Shown one piece after another: positions 46,546 through 54,594 of a stretch of 64,000 nt of DNA (the first letter of the stretch is position 1; the number at the start of each line of letters is the position of its first letter). The translations under genes and the position numbers were made by a program. Under the pieces are notes generated by a model that made no database searches, was not told where the DNA came from, and saw only the letters and a list, made by a program, of their open reading frames with translations. This DNA is from Corynebacterium yonathiae (lineage in GTDB: Bacteria > Actinomycetota > Actinomycetes > Mycobacteriales > Mycobacteriaceae). Where the stretch lies: the NCBI RefSeq assembly GCF_022288805.1, contig NZ_JAKOPM010000003.1, positions 1 through 64,000 of the forward strand, written 5' to 3'.

Positions 46546-48864
46546 ATGGCAACGAGCGTATCGTTCTACCGCACGTTTACCTACGATCCCAGCATCCGTA
46601 GCCAGGTCCTGGCGTTTTATGAGAAGCTGCTCAAGGATCCCACGAATCCTTCCCTGCACGTCGAACCCGTACAAGGCGCCGCCGATAAGCGCGTGCGTAC
46701 AGCACGGGTGACGCAAAAATACCGAGCGGTGCTTTTTGAGCTGCATTCCGAGAACCTCCAGCAGTTCGTCATCATCGACATCCTCAATCACGACGATGCA
46801 TATGCACTAGCGACCTCGAAGACCTTCGTGGTCAACGGCGTTTCCGGTGTGCCGCAATTGGTGGATGCGGATTCGCAGGCGGAGACGGGAGCCCTGTCGG
46901 AGGAAGAAATTCAATCGCGCGCTAAGAAGCTCGCGGCGGAGATGGTGGCAGAACAGCGCGCTAAACAAGAAGCGGAGGAAGCCTCTGCCAACGCGGAGCG
47001 CGCTGATGCTGCGGAGACTGAGGGCGCGCCGTTAGCCCCCGCGGCGGAGCAGGAGAAGGTGCGGCCGTGGGACATGGTGGACGTCGACAAGCGAGCGCTC
47101 ACCGATGAGCTCGGACTATCACCGGACACGGTAGCGCTGCTCGAGACCGCCGACACCGTGGCGCAGCTGGAAGCCACGCTGGTGACTGTGGCGGCGTGGG
47201 AACTCGACGCGGTGGTGGGCCTGCTGGCAGGAATGAGCATCGAGGAGGTGCGCGAGGACCTCGGCCTGGAGCGCATCACGGTGGAGGATACTGACTCCGA
47301 TAAGGCCTTGGTAGAAAGCATTACCTCGCCAGCCGCGCAGCGCGACTTTGTCACCGACCCCGGGGAGGAAGAACTCGACGCCATCCTGCAAGGCTCCTTC
47401 GCACAGTGGCGCGTGTACCTGCACCCGAGCCAGCGCCGCGCCGTAGAGGCGGAGCACTCCGGTTCCGCGCGTGTGACCGGTGGTGCGGGTACCGGCAAGA
47501 CCGTGGTGGTGGTGCACCGCACGAAGCACCTGCTCAAGAAGAATCCTAAGGCCCGAGTCTTCCTCACCACCTACACACGGGAGCTCGCCACCGCGCTCAA
47601 GGCACAGATGAACGAGCTCTATCCCACCTTCCTGGAGGCCCCCGTGCATGGCGCGCCGGGGCTATGGATTAGCGGTGTCGATGCGCTGGTCTTTAGCGTG
47701 CTTAAGAACGCACAATCCACCGAGCGCGCGGCAGCGTTGAAGGATGCGTTGGGCATTGAGGCGGACTTCCTCCCCAGTGGCTTAGATGGCGTCGAGGAAA
47801 AGCGCCTATGGCAAGAAGCAGCAGAGCTCAAAGGCGGAAAGCTACCGACTGAGAAGTCCCACCCGACATTCCTCTCCCAGGAGTATTCCGCTGTGATTCT
47901 GACGCAGGGAATCAAGGATGAAAAATCCTACTTGCGTGCGCGCCGCACTGGCCGGGGTACACCACTGACCAGGGCTGAGCGCAAGGCAGTGTGGGCGATT
48001 GTGGAGTACTTCCATGACGGATGCGCCTCCATTTCCCGGCTGACCTATCCTGCCGCAGCGGCGGTGGCGGCGCACATTGTGGAACACCGTACCGGCACGG
48101 AAGGCATGTTTGATCACGTGCTTATCGACGAAGCCCAGGACTTCCATGCCGGCCACTGGAAGTTCCTACGCGCGGTGGCCAAGCGCGGCCCGAATGACAT
48201 CTTCATTGCCGAAGACTCCCACCAACGCATCTACGGCCAGCGCCTCGTACTGCGCAACTATGGGATCGAAACCCGCGGGCGCGCTTCCTCGAAGCTGCGC
48301 GTGAACTATCGCACCACCGCGCAGAACTTAGGCTATGCCACCGCGATTCTGGAGGGAACCGAATGGGTGGACTCTGAAGAGGACGTGGATGAGCTCACCG
48401 GGTACCACTCAGTGCGCCAGGGGCCTGCACCTATTGTGCTGCATTCGGCGTCCAAAGCAGAGGAAGCAGCAAGGTTGGCTGAGCACATCAAGGACTGGAC
48501 CCAAGGCGAAGAAGATGTTTCCATCGGCGTACTTACCCGCACCAATCAGCGTGGTGAAGAAATTGCCCGCCAATTGGGTGAGCACGACGTAGCCGTCAGT
48601 GCTGGCCGCCGCACCTCCACGGAGCGCCCAGTGGCAGTCATGACGATGCACAATGCCAAAGGCTTAGAGTTCACGCACGTCATCCTCCTCGACGTCAGCG
48701 CCGAGGCCCTCCCTCAGCGCTACCTATTTAAAGGGCTCGCCCCCGCCGAAGCCGACGAAGCGCTGCAGCGCGAGCGTGCGCTGCTTTATGTTGCGGCTTC
48801 GCGTGCGCGCGACATGCTGCTAGTCAGCGTGGTCGGGGAGGCATCAGAGTTGTTGCCGGTTTAG
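46546..48864 (+). CDS. UvrD/Rep-type superfamily 1 helicase with RelE/ParE-like N-terminal domain
   Basis: 772 residues from ATG 46546 (AAAGGA upstream). Residues 1-95 resemble the RelE/ParE toxin fold (FYEKLLKDPTNPSLHVEPVQ, RTARVTQKYRAVLFEL, FVIIDILNHDDAYALA). Similar N-termini are known on actinobacterial UvrD-like proteins, probably as a DNA- or protein-binding domain rather than a toxin. An Ala/Glu-rich linker precedes the helicase: GGAGTGKTVVVVHRTKHLL (Lys318), DEAQDFHAGHWKFL (D528), LRVNYRTTAQNLGYATAI, MTMHNAKGLEFTHVILLDV, RALLYVAASRARDMLLVSV. It is the last gene of the island, 55 bases after the giant helicase gene. UvrD-like proteins unwind DNA from nicks or forks; here it may process DNA for the other components. 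Confidence 0.85.
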   Translation: MATSVSFYRTFTYDPSIRSQVLAFYEKLLKDPTNPSLHVEPVQGAADKRVRTARVTQKYRAVLFELHSENLQQFVIIDILNHDDAYALATSKTFVVNGVSGVPQLVDADSQAETGALSEEEIQSRAKKLAAEMVAEQRAKQEAEEASANAERADAAETEGAPLAPAAEQEKVRPWDMVDVDKRALTDELGLSPDTVALLETADTVAQLEATLVTVAAWELDAVVGLLAGMSIEEVREDLGLERITVEDTDSDKALVESITSPAAQRDFVTDPGEEELDAILQGSFAQWRVYLHPSQRRAVEAEHSGSARVTGGAGTGKTVVVVHRTKHLLKKNPKARVFLTTYTRELATALKAQMNELYPTFLEAPVHGAPGLWISGVDALVFSVLKNAQSTERAAALKDALGIEADFLPSGLDGVEEKRLWQEAAELKGGKLPTEKSHPTFLSQEYSAVILTQGIKDEKSYLRARRTGRGTPLTRAERKAVWAIVEYFHDGCASISRLTYPAAAAVAAHIVEHRTGTEGMFDHVLIDEAQDFHAGHWKFLRAVAKRGPNDIFIAEDSHQRIYGQRLVLRNYGIETRGRASSKLRVNYRTTAQNLGYATAILEGTEWVDSEEDVDELTGYHSVRQGPAPIVLHSASKAEEAARLAEHIKDWTQGEEDVSIGVLTRTNQRGEEIARQLGEHDVAVSAGRRTSTERPVAVMTMHNAKGLEFTHVILLDVSAEALPQRYLFKGLAPAEADEALQRERALLYVAASRARDMLLVSVVGEASELLPV

Positions 48865-48880
48865 TGAATTACGGCTGCGT

Positions 48881-48934
48881 GGTCCGCCCCTAGGAACGTT
48901 TTTTCCACGGCTCCCTGCTGGGGGGCGGCTGACC
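48881..48934. terminator. Possible terminator between the convergent island and epimerase gene
   Basis: CCGCCCC (48884-48890) pairs with GGGGCGG (48922-48928), with GGTC/GACC extending the stem past a small bulge. The loop of about 31 bases contains a T6 run. The T-run is not in the usual place, so the assignment is weak. Confidence 0.35.
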
Positions 48935-48938
48935 GCAA

Positions 48939-50282
48939 CTACACCAGGCTTTCGCCGCCCAATTCATGCGCCAAGGCGGCATCGATAGTGGGGTAGCGGA
49001 AGGTATGACCGAGCTGGGTGAGCACGGTGGGTGCTACGCGTTGCTCTGCCAAGGCTAACTCCTGGGCGCCCTCGCGCCCGAGCAAAAGCGCAGGACCAAA
49101 GGAAGGTACAGGCACAATAGCTGGTCGGTGGAGCTCTTTGCCCAATGCAGCAACAAAATCCTTATTGAGTACAGGATTGGGGGAGGTCGCATTAACCGGG
49201 CCGGAAAGCGAATCAACCACGATGGCGCGGAAATAGGTATCCGTGAGGTCATCGATGGCAACCCAGCTAAACCAAAAATTGCCATCGCCAAAGGGGCCAC
49301 CCAGGCCCGTCGAAAAGAGCGCGCGCAAGAGGGGCAAAAGCCCGGAGTTGCCCGCCATAGCGATCCCGGTGCGGATATTGATTACGCGGGTGCCCGCTGC
49401 GCGGGCGGGTTCGCAGGCGCCCTCCCACTGGCGCACGACATTAGCGAGGAAGCCGTCGCCAGGCGCGGAGTCCTCAGTGAGAATCTCATCGCCCCGGTCA
49501 GCGCCGTAAAAACCCACGGCGGAGGCGCAGACCATGGTGTGCACGGAAGGCGTAGCCCCCGCCAGTCGGGCTAGGCTTTCGGTGGGGCCCACGCGGGAAT
49601 CGAGGATAGCAGCCTTGTGCTCCTCGTTGAACCGGCCGAAGATGGGCTCGCCAGCAAGATGGACAAGGACGTCCACGCCGTCTAATAAGTGCGGATCGGG
49701 GAAGTTGGTATTCCAATGGCGTTGGCCACTGCCCGCCTTACCACGCACGAGTTGGATCACTGTATGGCCGGCGGTGCGTAGCTGCGCAGTAAGCGCCGTG
49801 CCGACACTGCCGCGCGAACCTGTCATCGCAATGGTCAATGGTTGGATATTAAGTCCCGCATCGCGCAGGCGCTTGAAGAAAGCAAAGTCTTCAATCAGCT
49901 GATGCTGACGATAAGCAAAGACTGATTTCAATGCGGCGGAAGGAACCCGCGTGTCCACCTCATCCGTTACCCGGGTACCGGCCGGATCCTCGGCAAAAGT
50001 GTGCGTATGGCGCCACTGGATCAGCTGGCGCAGCGGGGAATTGACGCACTCATCACTAAAGGAATAGCCCTCCTGGTAACGAGACAACACATGCTGGGCC
50101 TTCCACTGCAGGCCGCCCGGCAAGCGCAGAATGGAAGTGCCATTCCCCAGGTTCTTTGCCTGTTGCACTGGGGTCATAAAGGCAAACGGGGCGTTGAGCC
50201 GGGTGAGGGCACCCGGGCGGGTATGCCAGGCCCAGACATCTGTGCGCGGAGCAGGGACGACGTGCTGTGCGGAAAAACTCAC
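48939..50282 (-). CDS. TIGR01777-type NAD(P)-dependent epimerase with N-terminal SRPBCC domain
   Basis: 447 residues from GTG 50282 (AGAAAGG upstream). Residues 1-145 resemble an SRPBCC/START ligand-binding domain (SFSAQHVVPAPRTDVWAWHT, EVDTRVPSAALKSVFAYRQH). From 150 on there is an extended short-chain dehydrogenase Rossmann fold (IAMTGSRGSVGTALTAQLRT, DVLVHLAGEPIFGRFNEEHK, MVCASAVGFYGADRGDEILTE). The last ~50 residues form the DUF1731 tail (LALAEQRVAPTVLTQLGHTF). The same fused architecture is frequent in corynebacteria; the substrate is unknown. It is convergent with the island and divergent from pyrR. Confidence 0.88.
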   Translation of the reverse strand: MSFSAQHVVPAPRTDVWAWHTRPGALTRLNAPFAFMTPVQQAKNLGNGTSILRLPGGLQWKAQHVLSRYQEGYSFSDECVNSPLRQLIQWRHTHTFAEDPAGTRVTDEVDTRVPSAALKSVFAYRQHQLIEDFAFFKRLRDAGLNIQPLTIAMTGSRGSVGTALTAQLRTAGHTVIQLVRGKAGSGQRHWNTNFPDPHLLDGVDVLVHLAGEPIFGRFNEEHKAAILDSRVGPTESLARLAGATPSVHTMVCASAVGFYGADRGDEILTEDSAPGDGFLANVVRQWEGACEPARAAGTRVINIRTGIAMAGNSGLLPLLRALFSTGLGGPFGDGNFWFSWVAIDDLTDTYFRAIVVDSLSGPVNATSPNPVLNKDFVAALGKELHRPAIVPVPSFGPALLLGREGAQELALAEQRVAPTVLTQLGHTFRYPTIDAALAHELGGESLV

Positions 50283-50342
50283 CGTCGAAGTACCTTTCTG
50301 GGTTGCCGCACCCGAATGGCGGGTGGAGTGCTAAAGTATCTT

Positions 50343-50362
50343 GTGTCTAACACCCTAGACAC
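50343..50362. promoter_or_regulatory. Inverted repeat operator candidate between the epimerase gene and pyrR
   Basis: GTGTCTA-ACACCC-TAGACAC is a perfect 7-bp inverted repeat with a 6-base spacer, midway between two divergent genes. The half-sites are McbR-like but in inverted order, so it is not the McbR consensus. The cognate regulator is unknown. Confidence 0.45.
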
Positions 50363-50392
50363 TTTTGAGACCATCTACCGGCATCCTTTAAA

Positions 50393-50420
50393 GACCGCAC
50401 CGTGAGGCGGGGAAGGAGGT
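50393..50420 (+). promoter_or_regulatory. Candidate PyrR-binding leader hairpin overlapping the pyrR ribosome binding site region
   Basis: CCGC (50395-50398) and GCGG (50407-50410) enclose the loop ACCGTGAG, which fits the NGNGAG core of known PyrR binding loops with one mismatch in the flanking CC. GACC at 50393-50396 could instead pair with GGTC at 50418-50421 and cover the AAGGAGG Shine-Dalgarno sequence. Together this suggests PyrR-dependent translational control, as described for mycobacteria. Confidence 0.4.
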
Positions 50421-50424
50421 CACG

Positions 50425-51033
50425 ATGAGTGAAACTAACGCTACCGCGAAACAATTGGAGCTTTTAAGCTCCGATGATGTCTCGCGTACCGTTGCACGCA
50501 TCGCGCACCAGATTATTGAAAAAACGGCGCTCGATTCCGCGGAGGCCCCGCGGGTCATTCTGCTTGGCATTCCCTCTGGTGGCGTGCCGCTAGCACAGCG
50601 TCTTGCACTTAAGATCGCAGAATTTTCCGGGGTAGAAGTCCCATGGGGCTCCCTCGATATCACCCTCTACCGCGATGATTTGCTCAATAAGCCGCATCGC
50701 GCATTGCAACCCACCACCATTCCTACCGGTGGTATCGATAACGCGATTGTCATCCTGGTTGATGATGTTTTGTATTCCGGCCGCACCATTCGCGCCGCCC
50801 TTGACGCGCTAAGCGACGTGGGCCGGCCCGACATTATCCAGCTCGCAGTCCTGGTAGACCGCGGCCACCGCGAGGTTCCCATCCGCGCAGATTACGTGGG
50901 CAAGAACCTGCCTACCGCGCGAGAAGAAGACGTCACCGTATATAATAGTGAGATTGACGGTCGAGATGCGGTCGTGCTGACCCGAGCCGCCGCCAACCTC
51001 GATGCCGCAGGCACTGAGAAGGGGGAGGCATAA
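50425..51033 (+). CDS. pyrR: Bifunctional pyr operon regulator / uracil phosphoribosyltransferase
   Basis: 202 residues from ATG 50425 with a strong AAGGAGG. The PRPP-binding motif is [21 protein letters not shown]-terminal [18 protein letters not shown], the block [14 protein letters not shown] and [20 protein letters not shown] complete the family pattern. PyrR senses UMP/UTP and binds pyr mRNA, and has weak UPRTase activity. It heads the pyrimidine operon, two bases before pyrB. Its start is at the candidate leader hairpin. Confidence 0.94.
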   Translation: MSETNATAKQLELLSSDDVSRTVARIAHQIIEKTALDSAEAPRVILLGIPSGGVPLAQRLALKIAEFSGVEVPWGSLDITLYRDDLLNKPHRALQPTTIPTGGIDNAIVILVDDVLYSGRTIRAALDALSDVGRPDIIQLAVLVDRGHREVPIRADYVGKNLPTAREEDVTVYNSEIDGRDAVVLTRAAANLDAAGTEKGEA

Positions 51034-51035
51034 CC

Positions 51036-51992
51036 ATGAAGCACCTCATCGATATGGCGGAGCTCGATAAGTCTGAAATTATCGGCCTGATGGATGAAGC
51101 AGATCGCTTCCGCGAGGCCCTCGAAGGCCGCGAAGTTAAAAAGCTTCCCACCTTGCGCGGGCGCACCATCTATACGCTCTTTTATGAAAACTCCACTCGC
51201 ACCCGTTCCTCCTTTGAAACAGCCGGCAAATGGATGTCTGCAGACGTAATTAACCTGTCTGCCTCTAATTCTTCAGTGAAAAAGGGCGAGTCCCTCAAAG
51301 ATACTGGCCTTACCCTGGCCGCCATTGGAGCAGACGCAATTATTATGCGTCACCCTTCTTCTGGTGCTCCGCAGCAGCTCGCTCAGTGGGTAGCCCCTGA
51401 GGGCAAGGGCCCATCCGTTATTAACGCGGGCGACGGCGCCCACCAGCACCCAACGCAGGCACTGCTTGATGCGGTAACCATGCGCCAACGACTTGGCTTG
51501 CACGGCGAGCAAGGCTTTGCTGGTCTCAAAGTAAAGATTGTGGGCGATTGCCTGCACTCGCGCGTGGTGCGCTCCAACGTGGATTTGCTCACCACGCTCG
51601 GTGCTGAGGTAACCCTTGTAGGTCCAGCTACCCTCATGCCCTTTGGGGTAGATAAGTGGCCAGTGCGCGTGTCCTATGACTTTGATGCAGAGATCGCCGA
51701 GGCCGATGTCGTGATGATGCTGCGCGTGCAGCAAGAACGAATGAATGGCGGCTTCTTCCCATCCCACCGCGAATACGCCAACCTCTTTGGCTTGTCCAAG
51801 GACCGCGCGGCGGCAATGCACAAAGACGCCATTGTCATGCACCCTGGCCCTATGCTGCGCGGCATGGAGATCAACTATGGCGTGGCTGATTTGGATAAAA
51901 CCGCCGTCCTACAGCAGGTACACAACGGTGTGCACGCCCGCATGGCGGTGCTGTTTACCCTGCTGACCAATGGCGAAAACGCCGGCTTTTAA
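51036..51992 (+). CDS. pyrB: Aspartate carbamoyltransferase catalytic chain
   Basis: 318 residues. It condenses carbamoyl phosphate and aspartate. The carbamoyl-phosphate motif is [15 protein letters not shown], followed by [39 protein letters not shown] and [11 protein letters not shown], with the aspartate-binding loop [17 protein letters not shown] and [11 protein letters not shown] near the end. No regulatory chain gene pyrI is present, as usual in Actinobacteria. It starts two bases after pyrR. Confidence 0.96.
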   Translation: MKHLIDMAELDKSEIIGLMDEADRFREALEGREVKKLPTLRGRTIYTLFYENSTRTRSSFETAGKWMSADVINLSASNSSVKKGESLKDTGLTLAAIGADAIIMRHPSSGAPQQLAQWVAPEGKGPSVINAGDGAHQHPTQALLDAVTMRQRLGLHGEQGFAGLKVKIVGDCLHSRVVRSNVDLLTTLGAEVTLVGPATLMPFGVDKWPVRVSYDFDAEIAEADVVMMLRVQQERMNGGFFPSHREYANLFGLSKDRAAAMHKDAIVMHPGPMLRGMEINYGVADLDKTAVLQQVHNGVHARMAVLFTLLTNGENAGF

Positions 51993-52026
51993 TACCGCGA
52001 CCCGCAATCAACCTTAGGGAGAGAAA

Positions 52027-53364
52027 ATGACTACTTACCCGGAAACCGGTCGCCTTTCCGCGCCGGCGGAATCCCCACTCGTGATTAAGAATGTGCGCTT
52101 GTACGGTGAAGGCGAGCCCACCAATGTGCTGGTTAAAGATGGCGTTATTTCGGCCATTGGCGGTGACGTGGAGGCACAAGACGCTAAGGTCATCAATGGC
52201 GACGGCAACGTTCTTCTACCGGGGCTCGTAGATATGCACGTGCACCTGCGCGAGCCCGGCCGTGAGGACACCGAAACCATCGAGACCGGTTCGAAGGCGG
52301 CTGCCAAGGGTGGTTTTACCGCCGTATTCACCATGGCCAATACCAACCCGGTAACCGATCAGCCAATCATCGCGGAATCCGTGTGGGCGAAGTCCCAAGC
52401 ACTGGCGCTGTGCGACGTCCACCCAGTGGGCTCCATTACCAAGGGCCTGGAAGGCAAGACCCTTACAGAGTTCGGCATGATGGCTCGCTCGGATGCCAAG
52501 GTGCGCATGTTCTCCGATGATGGCAAATGCGTCCAGGATCCGCAGCTGATGCGTCGTGCTTTGGAATACGCCAAGGGTATGAATGTGCTGCTGGCTCAGC
52601 ACGCCGAGGACGACCGCATGACCGGCGGTGCTTCAGCGCACGAAGGCGAGACCGCAGCCAAGCTAGGCCTGCGCGGTTGGCCGCGCGTGGCGGAAGAATC
52701 CATTGTGGCCCGCGATGCACTCTTGGCGCGCGACTATGGCAATCGCGTGCACATTTGTCACGCTTCCACCCTGGGCACCGTGGAGCTGCTCAAGTGGGCC
52801 AAGGAGCAGGACATCCCGCTGACCGCTGAGGTCACCCCGCACCACCTGTTGATGACCGACGACAAGCTGCGCACCTACGATGGCCTCTTCCGTGTCAACC
52901 CGCCGTTGCGCGAGAAGCGCGATACCGAAGCCCTGCGCCAGGCGCTGCTCGACGGCACCATCGACTGCGTGGCCACTGACCATGCCCCGCACGGCTCCGA
53001 AGACAAGTGCGTGGAGTTTGAAAATGCCCGCCCAGGCATGTTGGGCCTGGAATCTTCCCTGGCCGTTATCGCCAAAATCTTCGTCGAGACCGGGCTGGCC
53101 GATTGGCGCTTTGTCGCCCGCGTCATGTCCGAGCGCCCTGCAGAAATCACCCGCCTGCCGGGGCATGGCCGTCCCATCGCAGAAGGCGAGCCAGCTAACT
53201 TGACCATTGTGGACCCAGACCACCACTGGGTTTCTGATTCCTCCAAGCTGGCATCCAAGTCCGAAAACAACCCTTATGCAGGTGAAGAGTTCGGCGCCCG
53301 CGTTACCCACACCATTTTGCGTGGCGCCGTCACTTTTGACTTGGCAGCCTCCGAAGAAGACTAA
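52027..53364 (+). CDS. pyrC: Dihydroorotase
   Basis: 445 residues from ATG 52027 (AGGGAGAG upstream). Amidohydrolase with the binuclear metal site: [20 protein letters not shown] at the first ligands, [17 protein letters not shown], and [19 protein letters not shown] with the late catalytic Asp, followed by [15 protein letters not shown]. It cyclises N-carbamoyl-aspartate to dihydroorotate. Length is that of the class I bacterial enzyme. It is separated by 34 bases from pyrB. Confidence 0.95.
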   Translation: MTTYPETGRLSAPAESPLVIKNVRLYGEGEPTNVLVKDGVISAIGGDVEAQDAKVINGDGNVLLPGLVDMHVHLREPGREDTETIETGSKAAAKGGFTAVFTMANTNPVTDQPIIAESVWAKSQALALCDVHPVGSITKGLEGKTLTEFGMMARSDAKVRMFSDDGKCVQDPQLMRRALEYAKGMNVLLAQHAEDDRMTGGASAHEGETAAKLGLRGWPRVAEESIVARDALLARDYGNRVHICHASTLGTVELLKWAKEQDIPLTAEVTPHHLLMTDDKLRTYDGLFRVNPPLREKRDTEALRQALLDGTIDCVATDHAPHGSEDKCVEFENARPGMLGLESSLAVIAKIFVETGLADWRFVARVMSERPAEITRLPGHGRPIAEGEPANLTIVDPDHHWVSDSSKLASKSENNPYAGEEFGARVTHTILRGAVTFDLAASEED

Positions 53365-53408
53365 CCTTGCACACTGAGACCACCTATATGGCAGAGAAAG
53401 GCCACGAC

Positions 53409-54569
53409 GTGACTGATAGAACCCCAGCAATCCTCGTTCTCGCGGACGGGCGCACCTTCCGCGGTTATGGCTTTGGTGCCACCGGCACCACCTTGGGTGA
53501 GGCCGTATTTACCACGGCGATGACCGGCTACCAGGAAACCATGACGGACCCGTCCTACCACCGCCAGATTGTGGTTTCCGCAGCGCCGCATATTGGCAAT
53601 ACCGGGTGGAATGACGAGGATAATGAGTCCCACGGCAACCGTATTTGGGTTGCTGGCCTCGTTATCCGTGACCTCGCGCAGCGCGTATCCAACTGGCGCG
53701 CAGAGCGCAGCCTGAGTGAAGAGATGGAAAAGCAGGGCGTCATCGGTATTCGCGGCATCGATACCCGCACCTTGGTACGCCACCTGCGCAACTACGGCTC
53801 CATTGCCGCCGGCCTTTTCTCCGGAGCAGATGCGAAGCGCCCGGTAGAGGAGCTGCTCGAGGAAGTTAAGTCCCAGGACTCTATGGAGGGCGCCGATCTC
53901 GCCGCGGAGGTTTCTACCGACGAGCCGTACACGGTTGAGGCCGTAGGGGAGAAGAAATACACCGTCGTTGCCTTCGACATGGGTGTTAAGACCGCAACCC
54001 CGCGCTACTTCTCCCAACGCGGCATCGAAACCATCGTCGTGCCCGCAAATACCTCTTTTGACAAGGTGCAGTCCTATAACCCGGATGGCGTGTTCGTCTC
54101 CAACGGCCCGGGCGACCCAGCTACGGCCGACGAAATGGTGGGCATCATCAAGCAGGTGCTCGAAGCCAAGATCCCGTTCTTCGGCATCTGCTTTGGCAAC
54201 CAGCTTCTGGGCCGCGCGCTTGGCCTGGACACCTACAAGATGAAGTTCGGCCACCGTGGCATCAACGTGCCGGTGCGCAATAACGTGACCGGCAAGATCG
54301 ACATCACCTCCCAGAATCACGGCTTCGCACTCAAGGCGCCGGAGGGCTATGACCTAGACAATAAGGACGCCGAGTTCGCTACGGACTTTGGCCCCGCGCA
54401 GATTACCCACATCTGCCTCAATGACGACACGGTGGAGGGCGTTGCTTTGAAGAACGGCATGGCCTACTCGGTGCAATATCACCCCGAATCTGCAGCGGGT
54501 CCGCACGACGCCAACCCACTTTTTGATCAGTTCGAAGAACTGATGACTAACCACACCCCGAATAAGTAG
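53409..54569 (+). CDS. carA: Carbamoyl-phosphate synthase small (glutaminase) chain
   Basis: 386 residues from GTG 53409: AGAAAGG ends eight bases before it, and relatives start directly before [16 protein letters not shown] at 53388 and TTG at 53367 are alternatives. The N-terminal CarA domain includes [20 protein letters not shown]. The class I glutamine amidotransferase domain has [10 protein letters not shown], the Cys nucleophile in [15 protein letters not shown], and the His-Glu pair in [11 protein letters not shown]. It feeds ammonia to CarB. It is 25 bases before carB. Confidence 0.95.
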   Translation: MTDRTPAILVLADGRTFRGYGFGATGTTLGEAVFTTAMTGYQETMTDPSYHRQIVVSAAPHIGNTGWNDEDNESHGNRIWVAGLVIRDLAQRVSNWRAERSLSEEMEKQGVIGIRGIDTRTLVRHLRNYGSIAAGLFSGADAKRPVEELLEEVKSQDSMEGADLAAEVSTDEPYTVEAVGEKKYTVVAFDMGVKTATPRYFSQRGIETIVVPANTSFDKVQSYNPDGVFVSNGPGDPATADEMVGIIKQVLEAKIPFFGICFGNQLLGRALGLDTYKMKFGHRGINVPVRNNVTGKIDITSQNHGFALKAPEGYDLDNKDAEFATDFGPAQITHICLNDDTVEGVALKNGMAYSVQYHPESAAGPHDANPLFDQFEELMTNHTPNK

Positions 54570-54594
54570 ACAACCAGGAAGAGGAAGAATAACT

